A program made the position numbers and the translations under genes. A DNA stretch of 64,000 bases from an uncultured Phycisphaerales bacterium (GTDB lineage Bacteria > Planctomycetota > Phycisphaerae > Phycisphaerales > SM1A02): the NCBI GenBank assembly GCA_905480395.1, contig CAJQQE010000002.1, positions 62,001-126,000 of the forward strand, read 5' to 3'. Below the pieces are notes generated by a model that saw only the letters and a list, made by a program, of their open reading frames with translations, had not been told where the DNA came from and ran no database searches. Of the stretch, positions 8,500 through 17,425 are shown one piece after another (positions within the stretch are counted from its first letter, which is position 1; each line of letters begins with the position of its first letter).

Positions 8500-9888
8500 T
8501 CAGGTGATACCCGCCACCGTGGCCGCCTCATCAGCGATCTGTTCGGCGGCCTCTCTGGTCGGTGCTTCGGCAATCAGGCGGATGATGGGCTCGGTGTTGC
8601 TGGGTCGCACGTGGACCCAAGCATCGCCAATATCGACCCGAACGCCATCGGTGTTGTTGACCTCAGCGCTGGCCCAGTGCTTCCGGATTTTCTTCAGAAT
8701 CGGATGAACGGCACGCTTGCCTCCGATCGCCGTGAGGTCCCATTTTCGCTTGACCATCGAGTACTGAGGAAGGCTGTCGACGATGGCCGAGAGCGGTCGT
8801 CCATCGGTCGCGAGTAGTTCAAGAATCAAGGCCATGGTCGAGAGCGAATCTCGGATGTAACAGACTTCGGGAATGATCACGCCGCCGTTGCCTTCGCCGC
8901 CGATCACGCCGCCGTTCGATCGGATGCCGTAGGCCACATTGGCTTCACCCACGGCGGTACGGACCACGCTCGCGCCTTCAAACCCCGCGCAGACGTCGTC
9001 GATCATCCGGCTCGTCGAGAGGTTGGCGGCCACTGGGCTCCCGCCATGCCGCTGCATCATGCGGAGTGCGGCCAGCACCAGAGTCCATTCCTCACCGATG
9101 TATCGCCCGTTCTCGTCAACGATGGCGAGGCGATCTGCATCTGGATCCTGAGCGAAGCCGACGGCGGCGGCCGAGTCTTTTCCAACGGCCATGGCCAGTT
9201 CGGTCAGATTTGCCTCGGTGGGCTCCGGGGTGTGCGGAAAAATGCCGATGGGCTCGCCGTGCAGGTGGACGAGATCACAACCGAGTGCTTCGAGGAGTTG
9301 TCGCCCGGCAGGACCACCGGAGGCGGCCACTGAATCCAAGATCACTCGGAATCCCTTGGCGCGAATCGCGTCGACGTCGACCATGGCCAGAACCTTCCCA
9401 ACATGGTGGTCCGCAGCGTCATCCGCATATGAGATTCGGCCACAGTCGGCGCCGTCGACTCGGTCCACCTGACTTCCCTCGAATCGGGCAATAATCTTCG
9501 CGGTCTCCCGGCCTGCCGGGGCGAGCCCTTCTGAGTTAAGGCACTTGATGCCATTCCATTCGATTGGGTTATGACTTGCCGTCACGTTGATGCCGCCATC
9601 GCATCCGAGTTCCTTGATCATCACGCCGACGGTCGGCGTCGTCGTGATGCCCAGCAGCGTCACTTCGCAACCGACCGCGGCAAGACCAGCCGCGGCCGCC
9701 GACGCCAGGCAGGAGCCTGAGCGGCGTCCATCGGAACCGACCACCAGCCGAGGGGGTCGATCGGTGATCGTTTCCCGGAGCATCGAGCCAAAAGCGCCCG
9801 TATAGCGAGCGACGATTTCGGGCGTCATGGTCTTACCGACGATGCCGCGGGCACCAGAGATTGAGAGCATTAGGGGGGCGTCGGACAC
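8500..9888 (-). CDS. glmM: Phosphoglucosamine mutase-like phosphohexomutase
   Basis: A 462-residue alpha-D-phosphohexomutase that moves phosphate between C6 and C1 of a hexose, most likely glucosamine, feeding UDP-GlcNAc synthesis. The catalytic serine is Ser105 in TASHNPIEWNGIK. The Mg2+ loop DPDADR is at 248-253, the sugar-specificity loop GGEGNGGVI near 333, and the phosphate-binding RPSNTEPIIRL at the C-terminus. The N-terminus (ISGARGIVGK) and GEGNGG loop look closer to archaeal GlmM/phosphomannomutase proteins than to bacterial GlmM with FGTDGIRG. The GTG start has GGAG five bases upstream. Phosphomannomutase activity is an alternative. Confidence 0.82.
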   Translation of the reverse strand: MSDAPLMLSISGARGIVGKTMTPEIVARYTGAFGSMLRETITDRPPRLVVGSDGRRSGSCLASAAAAGLAAVGCEVTLLGITTTPTVGVMIKELGCDGGINVTASHNPIEWNGIKCLNSEGLAPAGRETAKIIARFEGSQVDRVDGADCGRISYADDAADHHVGKVLAMVDVDAIRAKGFRVILDSVAASGGPAGRQLLEALGCDLVHLHGEPIGIFPHTPEPTEANLTELAMAVGKDSAAAVGFAQDPDADRLAIVDENGRYIGEEWTLVLAALRMMQRHGGSPVAANLSTSRMIDDVCAGFEGASVVRTAVGEANVAYGIRSNGGVIGGEGNGGVIIPEVCYIRDSLSTMALILELLATDGRPLSAIVDSLPQYSMVKRKWDLTAIGGKRAVHPILKKIRKHWASAEVNNTDGVRVDIGDAWVHVRPSNTEPIIRLIAEAPTREAAEQIADEAATVAGIT

Positions 9889-9971
9889 AAGAACTCCAAG
9901 AAGGGGGATCGAGAATCCGAACTCTACCGAGTTCCGGTCGGATTCTGTGGTTGATGATCTATACTCGACCC

Positions 9972-10340
9972 ATGTTCGAGATCGAAGTATCCCATCGTTT
10001 TTCTGCCGCTCATGCCGTCACCGTCGGAGGTATTCCGGAGGAGTTACATGGGCACGACTGGCGGGTCACGATCACGATCCAGGGGCCAGATCTCGACCAT
10101 GAGGACCTCCTCGTCGATTTTCATGCGGTGGAGTCTTCGCTCAAGACGGCCATCAGCCCCTTTGCTGGCCGCACGATGAACGGCGTGCCGCCCTTCGATG
10201 TGCTCCACCCAACCGCCGAACGACTGGCCGAATTCGTGGCCGGCGTCGTGCATCCAAATATTCCATCGGGCTGCCGGATCGCGTCGGTCGCCGTCGAAGA
10301 GGCACCTGGGTGCATTGCTCGGTGGTTGCCCGATCGCTGA
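9972..10340 (+). CDS. 6-pyruvoyltetrahydropterin synthase family enzyme, PTPS-III-like
   Basis: A 122-residue T-fold protein of the PTPS/QueD family acting on 7,8-dihydroneopterin triphosphate. Zinc-binding histidines are visible in FSAAH and HGH, and the C-terminal glutamate in VAVEEAPG is the usual pterin anchor. The cysteine that precedes the histidine pair in QueD (CxxxHGH) is missing; the sequence reads GGIPEELHGH, which gives an ExxHGH pattern. In the PTPS-III group this replacement goes with making 6-hydroxymethyldihydropterin and bypassing FolB in folate synthesis. That assignment is by motif only. The start is the ATG at 9972; the open frame upstream is out of family. It is 13 bases before ppk. 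Confidence 0.8.
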   Translation: MFEIEVSHRFSAAHAVTVGGIPEELHGHDWRVTITIQGPDLDHEDLLVDFHAVESSLKTAISPFAGRTMNGVPPFDVLHPTAERLAEFVAGVVHPNIPSGCRIASVAVEEAPGCIARWLPDR

Positions 10341-10353
10341 GATCAGGGTTCAA

Positions 10354-12585
10354 ATGGCCATTGATGAGATAAATGAAGAATTCCCGCCCGTTTCACCGGA
10401 CCGTCCCCTCGATTGGAACCTGACCACGATGACCGAATCCAATGTGAGCACCCAGAAGATGATCTCGAGGGTCGGCAGTGGTGTCGTCGAGCCAGGGCCA
10501 ATCGAGCTCGATGATCCCGCTCGGTTTTTGAATCGCGATATCCAATGGCTGGAGTTCAACCGTCGGGTGCTCTTCCAAGCCATCGATCCACGAACGCCGT
10601 TGCTGGAGCGACTCCGATTTCTGGCCATCACGGCTCGTAATCTCGACGAATTTTTCATGAAGCGGATCGGCGGTCTCAAGCGTCGACAGGAACTTGGACT
10701 CGGAGCCCAGAATCTAGAAACCTTGCCGCCGGAAAGGCAACTCGAAGAATTGCGTGGCGTTGTCCTTGAACTCATGAGCCTGCAGAAGCGTTGTTTTCGA
10801 GATGATGTCCTTCCGGCCGTGGTGGAGGCCGGAATCGAACTGCTGGAGTGGGATCAACTCACCGAAGACGAGCGGGCAAAAGCGGAGATCTGGTACCGGG
10901 CGAACATTTTTCCGATTCTCACGCCGCTGGCGGTCGATCCCGGGCACCGCTTTCCGTTCATATCCAATCTCAGTGTTTCCATCGGGGTGATGTTGCGACG
11001 AGCGGGGGAGTCGGAGGAACTCTTTGCGCGGGTGAAGGTGCCGGAAGTTCCACGCCGGCTCTACGACCTCGGTGATGGTCGTCGATTCCTCCCCGTCCAA
11101 GAACTCATCGAGCACAATCTTGATGGTCTGTTTCCGGGGATGGAGATCCTCCGCATTCTTCCGTTTCGAGTCACCAGAAACGCGGACGCGGAGGAAGAGA
11201 GCGAAGATGCCGAGGATCTCCTCGAGCATATTCAGCAGCAGTTGAGAGAGCGGCGATTCGCACGGGTGGTCAGGCTCGAGGTCGGTTCCGAACCGGATCC
11301 CAGAATTCTCAAGTTGATTCTCGACGAACTCGATCTCGATGAGGTTGACGTCTACGAGACCGATCGGCTGCTCGACTACGGCATTCTCGATGGGATTGCG
11401 GACCTGGACATCCCGGACTTCCGATTCCAGCCGTGGCGACCGGTCGTGCCGCGGGGATTGGAAGGGGACTCGTCAGATCTTCTGGCGGCGATTCGAAGCG
11501 GTGACCTGATCGTTCATATGCCGTACGAGTCGTTCGATGCCACCGTCGAACGATTTGTCGAGCAGGCGGCCGCAGATCCCCGAGTGCTTTGCATCAAGCA
11601 GACGTTGTACCGCACGTCGGGAGATAGCCCGTTCATCCCGTCGCTCATCAAGGCTGCGGAGAGCGGAAAGCAGGTCGCGGTGCTCGTCGAACTCCGGGCG
11701 AGGTTCGATGAGGCCCGAAACATTCATTGGGCGGGCAAGCTTGAAGATGCGGGGGTCCACGTCGCCTACGGCGTCGTAGGGTTGAAGACGCACACCAAGA
11801 CGGTTCTGGTCGTTCGCCAAGAGGCGAGCGGTATCCGGTGTTACGCCTATATCGGGACGGGGAACTTCAACTCGAAGACCGCCGGCCTCTACGAAGATGT
11901 GGGCTTGTTCACCGCGGATCCGGCGATTACCGAGGATCTGGTCACGCTCTTTAATTACATGACCGGGCGCAGTCGCCAGCGTGAGTACAACAAACTTCTG
12001 ATCGCGCCCACCACGATGAAATCGACGTTCCTTGAATTCATTGATCGAGAAATCATGCTCAGCACGCCGGAGCGACCCGGCCGGATCGTTTGCAAGATGA
12101 ACCAGTTGGAGGATCGTGAAGTCACCGACTCCCTCTATCGAGCATCGCAAGCGGGCGTGAAGATCGACTGCTTTGTTCGTGGATTCTGCTGCCTTCGAGC
12201 GGGCGTTCCGGGATTGAGCGAGAACATCAGGATCTTCTCAATCATCGGGCGGTTTCTCGAACACAGTCGGATCTTCTGGTTCTCCGGAGGGCAGGCAGAT
12301 CCGTTGGACGGCGACTTCTTCATCGGCAGCGCGGATTGGATGTATCGCAACCTCCACAATCGAGTGGAAGCGGCGGTGCCCGTCGAGCGTCGATCACTTC
12401 GAGCGCGACTGTGGGAGATTCTTGAGACTTGTTTGGAGGATCATCGTCAAGCGTGGGAGATGCGCGCCGATGGCACCTACGCGCTTCGTGACTCATCACA
12501 TCTCGACTCAGATGATCCGCGGATGATCGGAACGCATGCGAGACTCATGCGTATCACCCGCGAGCGAAGTGAATCCGACGGCTAA
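10354..12585 (+). CDS. ppk1: Polyphosphate kinase 1
   Basis: A 743-residue enzyme that reversibly polymerises the gamma phosphate of ATP into polyphosphate, usually membrane-associated. The N-domain (RFLNRDIQWLEFNRRVLFQA) and the two phospholipase-D-like catalytic domains are complete. The autophosphorylated histidine lies in GLKTHTKTVLVVRQ, the second catalytic histidine in GRFLEHSRIFWF, and YIGTGNFNSKTAGLYEDVGL is a strong family signature. The ATG at 10354 has AGGG six bases upstream. Its nearness to phoU fits shared phosphate physiology, but they are not one operon. Confidence 0.95.
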   Translation: MAIDEINEEFPPVSPDRPLDWNLTTMTESNVSTQKMISRVGSGVVEPGPIELDDPARFLNRDIQWLEFNRRVLFQAIDPRTPLLERLRFLAITARNLDEFFMKRIGGLKRRQELGLGAQNLETLPPERQLEELRGVVLELMSLQKRCFRDDVLPAVVEAGIELLEWDQLTEDERAKAEIWYRANIFPILTPLAVDPGHRFPFISNLSVSIGVMLRRAGESEELFARVKVPEVPRRLYDLGDGRRFLPVQELIEHNLDGLFPGMEILRILPFRVTRNADAEEESEDAEDLLEHIQQQLRERRFARVVRLEVGSEPDPRILKLILDELDLDEVDVYETDRLLDYGILDGIADLDIPDFRFQPWRPVVPRGLEGDSSDLLAAIRSGDLIVHMPYESFDATVERFVEQAAADPRVLCIKQTLYRTSGDSPFIPSLIKAAESGKQVAVLVELRARFDEARNIHWAGKLEDAGVHVAYGVVGLKTHTKTVLVVRQEASGIRCYAYIGTGNFNSKTAGLYEDVGLFTADPAITEDLVTLFNYMTGRSRQREYNKLLIAPTTMKSTFLEFIDREIMLSTPERPGRIVCKMNQLEDREVTDSLYRASQAGVKIDCFVRGFCCLRAGVPGLSENIRIFSIIGRFLEHSRIFWFSGGQADPLDGDFFIGSADWMYRNLHNRVEAAVPVERRSLRARLWEILETCLEDHRQAWEMRADGTYALRDSSHLDSDDPRMIGTHARLMRITRERSESDG

Positions 12586-12594
12586 AGCAGCCAT

Positions 12595-13176
12595 TCAAAA
12601 CGCTTCGATTCGTGGCATGGCACTGCCGACCAGTCGAATAGTCCGTGCCCGATCACCTTCGATGTCAAGTTGGATGACTTCATTCGGCTCGACCGTGAGA
12701 TCGATCGTGGCACGGTAGAGCTGGCGTCCATTCTCGTAACTCAGCGTAAAGGGTGATTGAAGTATCCCTTGGGCATCGGTGGTTCCCACCACGCCGTCGA
12801 GCAATTCCACGGCGGCCTGTCCCTCGAGTTCATAGAGAAGTTGCTTGCGGTTTCGATCCCAAGAGATCGTCACCACTTCTTCGTTCTGCGTCCGGAACTG
12901 GATGAAGTCGCTCTGAATCGTGGTGACCCGGGGGTCCTCCGGAAACGGACCGAAGTCGGTTCCGGTGCGAATGAGGGTCAGCATGCGATGCATGACGATC
13001 CGGCCGATGGACTGGGTCGAGACCTCTTCGGTCGTCGCCTGATACGCCCGGAAGCTGGCATCGAGGGCCGCGAGCGTCGCGGTGAGCAGCGTGGCGGTGA
13101 TCGCCAGTGCGATGAGAACCTCGATCAGATTGAAGCCGCGACGTCGAGGTCGAGGTGGTGTGCGATGCAGATTCAT
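12595..13176 (-). CDS. Type IV pilin-like minor pseudopilin
   Basis: A 193-residue pseudopilin, last gene of the PilT cluster. A basic leader ends at RRG, and prepilin peptidase should cut before FNLIEVLIALAITATLLTATL, which keeps the glutamate at +5. The long N-terminal helix is followed by a beta-rich globular domain. The order of genes and the long variable domain suggest a GspJ/PilW-like minor subunit. The start at 13176 forms ATGA with the stop of the PilX-like gene and has a GGGAAGGG ribosome binding site. Confidence 0.8.
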   Translation of the reverse strand: MNLHRTPPRPRRRGFNLIEVLIALAITATLLTATLAALDASFRAYQATTEEVSTQSIGRIVMHRMLTLIRTGTDFGPFPEDPRVTTIQSDFIQFRTQNEEVVTISWDRNRKQLLYELEGQAAVELLDGVVGTTDAQGILQSPFTLSYENGRQLYRATIDLTVEPNEVIQLDIEGDRARTIRLVGSAMPRIEAF

Positions 13177-15617
13177 GACGAGATCCCTTCCCGGTAGCTC
13201 GCCGGAATCGGCTCGGCCAAGATCGGCCACGGGATTCCATCTGGAAGGACGATCTCCGAGTCGTATTCGAGGAGGATCTCCCCGAATCCGGAGAAATTCG
13301 GATCGAGCGGATCGGATCCCTCGCCATCGCCATCATCCGGTCCGAAGTACCCGATGGTCGTGTTGAAGGCATCGGTCTGGCCGTCGTAGAACAGGGGGCC
13401 TTCCCCGGAAACGGGACGAAAACTCATCAGGAGCGTGCCCTTGACCGCGGCGGTACCCCGGATATCTAGGATGCCCGCGACGATGAGGCCTCGAAGATCC
13501 ACGCGAGGGGTGGAGTCTGGATCGCTGCCGATTTCGTTGGTGAAACTGCCGACATCCACGGACCACCCCGGCATCATGATCGAACTCTTCTTCATTTCCA
13601 CGATTTGCTCGGCCGGGAGGGACTCGAGGAGCGCGTTGAGTTCGGCGCCATCCGGTTGATTCTTGAGATCCGGATCATCCGGATCCGCGAAGAACCGGGA
13701 GGCGCCGGTGATCTGAATCTTGTTTCGCCAATGGGTGTATTCGCCGGGTGTGTCGCCGGCAAGTGACCCGAGGAACGTGCAGTCCTCGAAACGAAGGTTG
13801 TTCGAGAGAACTTTGGAATCCTGGACTTCGCCGAGATCAGGATGGCTCGAAAAGAGATCGCCGAATCGAAGGCGAATCAAGAAGCCGGCGCCCGGATCGG
13901 CGTCCTCCAGCGCACCGGCGTAGTTCCAGTTTGGATCTTGGCAGAGGGTCTCGGTCTCAACGTACGTAACGCCGAGGAACGTGCAGTCCTCGAACAGCGC
14001 GTTGGTGCCCATCGGAATCAAGGCGTTGCGGAAGGTGATTCCCCGATAAATTGGGCGAAGGTAGAGGTCGTAGGGGCTGAAACTGCCGAGCGGCGTCGTC
14101 TCGTATCCCGGATGTTCTTCGTCGCCAGGGAGAACCTGATCGCCGCCGTTGGTGACTCCCGAGTCAACCTGCGACTGGAAGGCATCGCCGCTTTCCGCGA
14201 CATCGAGGAAGTACCCGGCACTCGAGGCGAACATGTCGGTGGTCACGACGCGAAGCTGATCCTCGTCGAGTCCGAAGGACATGGCGGCTCGATCGGTCTC
14301 GGGCCGTACCGTCCCGCGGACGACCGTTCGCACTCCGGCGCCGTGGGCATCCTCCCAGTCGCTTCGTGCGACCGCGAAGGCGAGGCGGCCGTCGACCTTG
14401 GCGAAACGATCCCACCCGTCCAAGATGCCGTCCCGCCAGCCGAGAAGGTTGTCGTCCGCGTCGACGACTCCGTCTTCGTTGCGGTCGGCTTTCGCATTGT
14501 CAATGAGGTGTGCTAATTGGTCATCGATTCCACTAAATTCCTCCGTGGCGCCACCCGCCATTTCCGAATCGTAGACCACGCGGTTGTCACCATTAAGGTC
14601 AAACGTCTCCAGAAAGAGATCGAATTCGTCGACGAATTCATCTCCATCGAGATCGGTAAAATCGGACCCGAGTTGGGCGCCTTCCGTCGGATGGCCGGGG
14701 CGGAGTCTTCCGTCATCGTCAACATCGAATTCGGTGACCAATGCCTCGAATTGATCGAGCCGAGTATCGAGGGCCGGGGTGAGCCAGCGAATATCGCTTC
14801 GCATGTCGAGCGGGTTGCCGTTTCCGGCGTTCAACTCGCCCTCGTTTTCTCCGTATCGCGTTCCGAGGGGGCCGACGACCAGGACGTTCTTCCCAATCAT
14901 GATTCGGTTCGGGCTGACCACCGCGTACTCGATTCTTTTGTCAAGACGGATGTCCATCGAAAGGGTTCGACGCACGTCTCGATCGACGCCTTCGCTATAG
15001 ATCCGAATCGCGGGCTCGTTTGGTAACAGCTCATACCGTAAGCGGAAGTAAGCCCCGTTCTCTTGCGTGGAGACGCGGATCGGCCGAGTGTCGAGCGTGC
15101 CGCTCGTAAGATCAAGGTTTGGAAAGGACGAATCGCCCGGTTCGATGATCGCGCCATGATCGCCGGCGAGGTGGGCATCTCGGACGGCTTCGGCCAGACC
15201 AGAGGGAACGCTACTGGCGACGTAGCCATCCGGGGGAAGAACTTCCACCACACCGTCCGACGACTGGTTGTAACTGCCATCCCAAAGTGACGCGGCGTAG
15301 TCCGCGTCGATTTCGCCTTTCCAGACGACGAATCGCTTGGCTTCGCGTTGCAGAATCCAACTGCCAAAAACGAGCCCGGTCTCTGCGGCGCTGGTGGATC
15401 GACTGACTCGGAGGGAGACGTCGGCGGTCCGGACATTCCCGGTAGCCACCACCGCCATGGCGGCAGCAAGAGAACCGAAAATGACCAGGAACATCATTGC
15501 CAGAACACTGGCCACCCCGCGGCGATTCGGTCGTCGGAGGTTTCGCGCTTTGGTACGGTTGACGGCATCAATCATCATTTGTTTCCTCGCCTCACGGACG
15601 CCTCGTCTGGAGATCAT
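13173..15617 (-). CDS. PilX-like pilus assembly protein with EF-hand-like loops
   Basis: An 814-residue membrane-anchored protein. A basic N-terminus (about 1-34) leads into a single hydrophobic helix (VASVLAMMFLVIFGSLAAAMAVVATG), and the first 100 residues resemble PilX/GspK-type minor components. Four DxDxDG-like calcium-binding loops follow: DVDDDGRLRPGH at 298-309, DLDGDEFVDEFD at 322-333, DLNGDNRVVYDS at 340-351 and DRNEDGVVDADD at 378-389. The remaining 400 residues are a large exported domain of unknown fold. It overlaps both neighbours by ATGA. A tip adhesin or a calcium-stabilised minor pilin is a reasonable inference. A start at residue 14 or 15 is also possible. Confidence 0.75.
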   Translation of the reverse strand: MISRRGVREARKQMMIDAVNRTKARNLRRPNRRGVASVLAMMFLVIFGSLAAAMAVVATGNVRTADVSLRVSRSTSAAETGLVFGSWILQREAKRFVVWKGEIDADYAASLWDGSYNQSSDGVVEVLPPDGYVASSVPSGLAEAVRDAHLAGDHGAIIEPGDSSFPNLDLTSGTLDTRPIRVSTQENGAYFRLRYELLPNEPAIRIYSEGVDRDVRRTLSMDIRLDKRIEYAVVSPNRIMIGKNVLVVGPLGTRYGENEGELNAGNGNPLDMRSDIRWLTPALDTRLDQFEALVTEFDVDDDGRLRPGHPTEGAQLGSDFTDLDGDEFVDEFDLFLETFDLNGDNRVVYDSEMAGGATEEFSGIDDQLAHLIDNAKADRNEDGVVDADDNLLGWRDGILDGWDRFAKVDGRLAFAVARSDWEDAHGAGVRTVVRGTVRPETDRAAMSFGLDEDQLRVVTTDMFASSAGYFLDVAESGDAFQSQVDSGVTNGGDQVLPGDEEHPGYETTPLGSFSPYDLYLRPIYRGITFRNALIPMGTNALFEDCTFLGVTYVETETLCQDPNWNYAGALEDADPGAGFLIRLRFGDLFSSHPDLGEVQDSKVLSNNLRFEDCTFLGSLAGDTPGEYTHWRNKIQITGASRFFADPDDPDLKNQPDGAELNALLESLPAEQIVEMKKSSIMMPGWSVDVGSFTNEIGSDPDSTPRVDLRGLIVAGILDIRGTAAVKGTLLMSFRPVSGEGPLFYDGQTDAFNTTIGYFGPDDGDGEGSDPLDPNFSGFGEILLEYDSEIVLPDGIPWPILAEPIPASYREGISS

Positions 15618-16159
15618 CGCGGCTGGATCCAGATCAATCTGGTGATCTCCGTGGGCTCAAGGTCGATCGGTCCCTGGTATTCGACGATCACTTCGACGCG
15701 GAGCATTTCACTGGTTCCGTTGGGAAGCGTGATTCCGATGTCGAATGGATCGACGTTTGAGACGATGACTCGCTGCGCCCATCCGGGCATGGCCGCGAAC
15801 GGAGTTCTCATGGCGGTGATCGGTCCGTTGCCGAGATCGAAGGAGAAGACGGCATTGTCGAAATCGTCGATGTCGTCCCAGTCTTCGACCAGCGTTTCAT
15901 TCGGTTCTGGCCCCCAGAATTCCACGCCGGTCACTGGATCATGGGATGGCATGTTGAGGGTGAGTTCGCGAATCTCGCCCGCTAATCGCATGGCATTCGC
16001 GGAGCGCTGCGCCCAGTCGTTTTGACGATGAAAAGTCTGCTGTGCGGCCACCATCGCGAGGACGCCGGTGCCGATGATGACCGTCGCCAGCGCCGATTCA
16101 ATCAGGGTGAACCCACGGCGGACGATTGGACGGTTCGGGTGATGGCATCGATATCGCAT
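15614..16159 (-). CDS. Type IV pilin-like pseudopilin (GspI/PilV-like)
   Basis: A 181-residue pseudopilin. The leader MRYRCHHPNRPIVRRG precedes FTLIESALATVIIGTGVLAM, with the conserved +5 glutamate. The C-terminal domain is beta-rich. The frame is open well upstream, but only the ATG at 16159 gives a short basic leader. It sits between the GspF-like gene and the PilX-like gene and overlaps the latter by ATGA, so it belongs to the same assembly. Confidence 0.82.
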   Translation of the reverse strand: MRYRCHHPNRPIVRRGFTLIESALATVIIGTGVLAMVAAQQTFHRQNDWAQRSANAMRLAGEIRELTLNMPSHDPVTGVEFWGPEPNETLVEDWDDIDDFDNAVFSFDLGNGPITAMRTPFAAMPGWAQRVIVSNVDPFDIGITLPNGTSEMLRVEVIVEYQGPIDLEPTEITRLIWIQPR

Positions 16160-16179
16160 GAGACGTTCCTCTCGATCGG

Positions 16180-17403
16180 TCAACCGGAAACCAGGCTGCT
16201 CATCTTGAAGATGGGCAGGATGATTGCCATGGCGATGAATCCGACAATTGAGCCCATCAGCACGATCATCAAAGGCTCGATCATGCTCGTGACGGCCTTG
16301 ATGGCGTCTCGAAGAACACGGTGGTAGTAATCGCTCACTTCGTCGAGGACTTCCCCGAGTTTTCCCGAGTCCTCGCCCGCCGCGACCATCTGAATCACTG
16401 ACGTCGGCAGGAGTTTGGACTTGGAGAGTTGTGTCTGTATCTTGCGGCCCTGTCGGACCGACGAGTGGACCGACCGCCACATTCGTCGGAAAAGACGATT
16501 GCCCGAGATATCGCCAGTGATGGCAAGTGTGTCGAGCATGGGTACGCCGGCATTCAGAAGTTCACCCATGGTGTGGAGGGATCGACTGATATAGAGCGCT
16601 CGGAACATTCGTTTGGCGACCGGCATGGAGAGTTTGGCACGGTCCCACCAGAATCCGCCTAGCTCGGTGCGGACGAACATCAGGAACCCTCCGATCGCGG
16701 TGGCAGCAATGATCAAGATGACCCACCAGTAGCCGACCATGAAGTCGGAAAGGGACATCAGGAACTTGGTTGGACCGGGAAGTGCCTCCTCCTTGCCTTC
16801 GAAGACCCCAGCAAAGCGGGGGAGCACGAAAGTCAGGAGGAAGACGGTCACGCCGATCGCCATCGTCGCGATGATTCCGGGATAGATACTGGCGCCGACG
16901 ACGAGTTTTCTAGTTTCCAACTCTTGCTGCAGGTATGCCGCGATTCGGTCGAGCATTCGAGCGAAGGCACCGCTCATCTCCGAAGCCCTAACCATGCTGA
17001 GATAAAGAGGCCCGAAGAGTTTTGGGTGCTTAGAGATGGCCTCGGAGAACTGCCGTCCGCTCTCAATATCGGATTTGATTTCGAGCAGGATCTTCTTGAA
17101 TTTCACGTTTGTGGTCTGTTCGGAAATGCCGTCGAGGGCCTGCCGGATACTGATGCCGGCTCGGATCATCACCGCAAGTTGCGTGGTGAAATCAAGGATG
17201 TCCTTCTTGCTCGGTCCGCTTGACCAGCTCAGTTTCTCGCCGAGGCTCGCGAGCCGAGCCGTGGAGACGGTGGGGGCGAGTTGCATCACGTGCAGACCCT
17301 TACCGCGGAGCATTGCTGCAGCCGTGGCGGCGTCGGCGGCGGCGACTCCACCGGCTTCGACACCTCCCGATCCATTCCGAGCCTGATAGCTGTACTGGGG
17401 CAT
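16180..17403 (-). CDS. Type II secretion F / PilC family inner-membrane protein
   Basis: A 407-residue polytopic platform protein. The N-terminus MPQYSYQARNGSGGVEAGGV is typical. Two T2SSF domains (about 70-195 and 270-400) each end with membrane segments, for example TMAIGVTVFLLTFVLPRFAG and PLMIVLMGSIVGFIAMAIIL. It should couple the ATPase to pilin polymerisation. A second GspF protein exists at 35580-36797 in the T2SS operon. This one lies next to pilT, suggesting the clusters serve two different machines. Confidence 0.92.
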   Translation of the reverse strand: MPQYSYQARNGSGGVEAGGVAAADAATAAAMLRGKGLHVMQLAPTVSTARLASLGEKLSWSSGPSKKDILDFTTQLAVMIRAGISIRQALDGISEQTTNVKFKKILLEIKSDIESGRQFSEAISKHPKLFGPLYLSMVRASEMSGAFARMLDRIAAYLQQELETRKLVVGASIYPGIIATMAIGVTVFLLTFVLPRFAGVFEGKEEALPGPTKFLMSLSDFMVGYWWVILIIAATAIGGFLMFVRTELGGFWWDRAKLSMPVAKRMFRALYISRSLHTMGELLNAGVPMLDTLAITGDISGNRLFRRMWRSVHSSVRQGRKIQTQLSKSKLLPTSVIQMVAAGEDSGKLGEVLDEVSDYYHRVLRDAIKAVTSMIEPLMIVLMGSIVGFIAMAIILPIFKMSSLVSG

Positions 17404-17425
17404 GGTTACTGTTCCGTCCTTCGCC

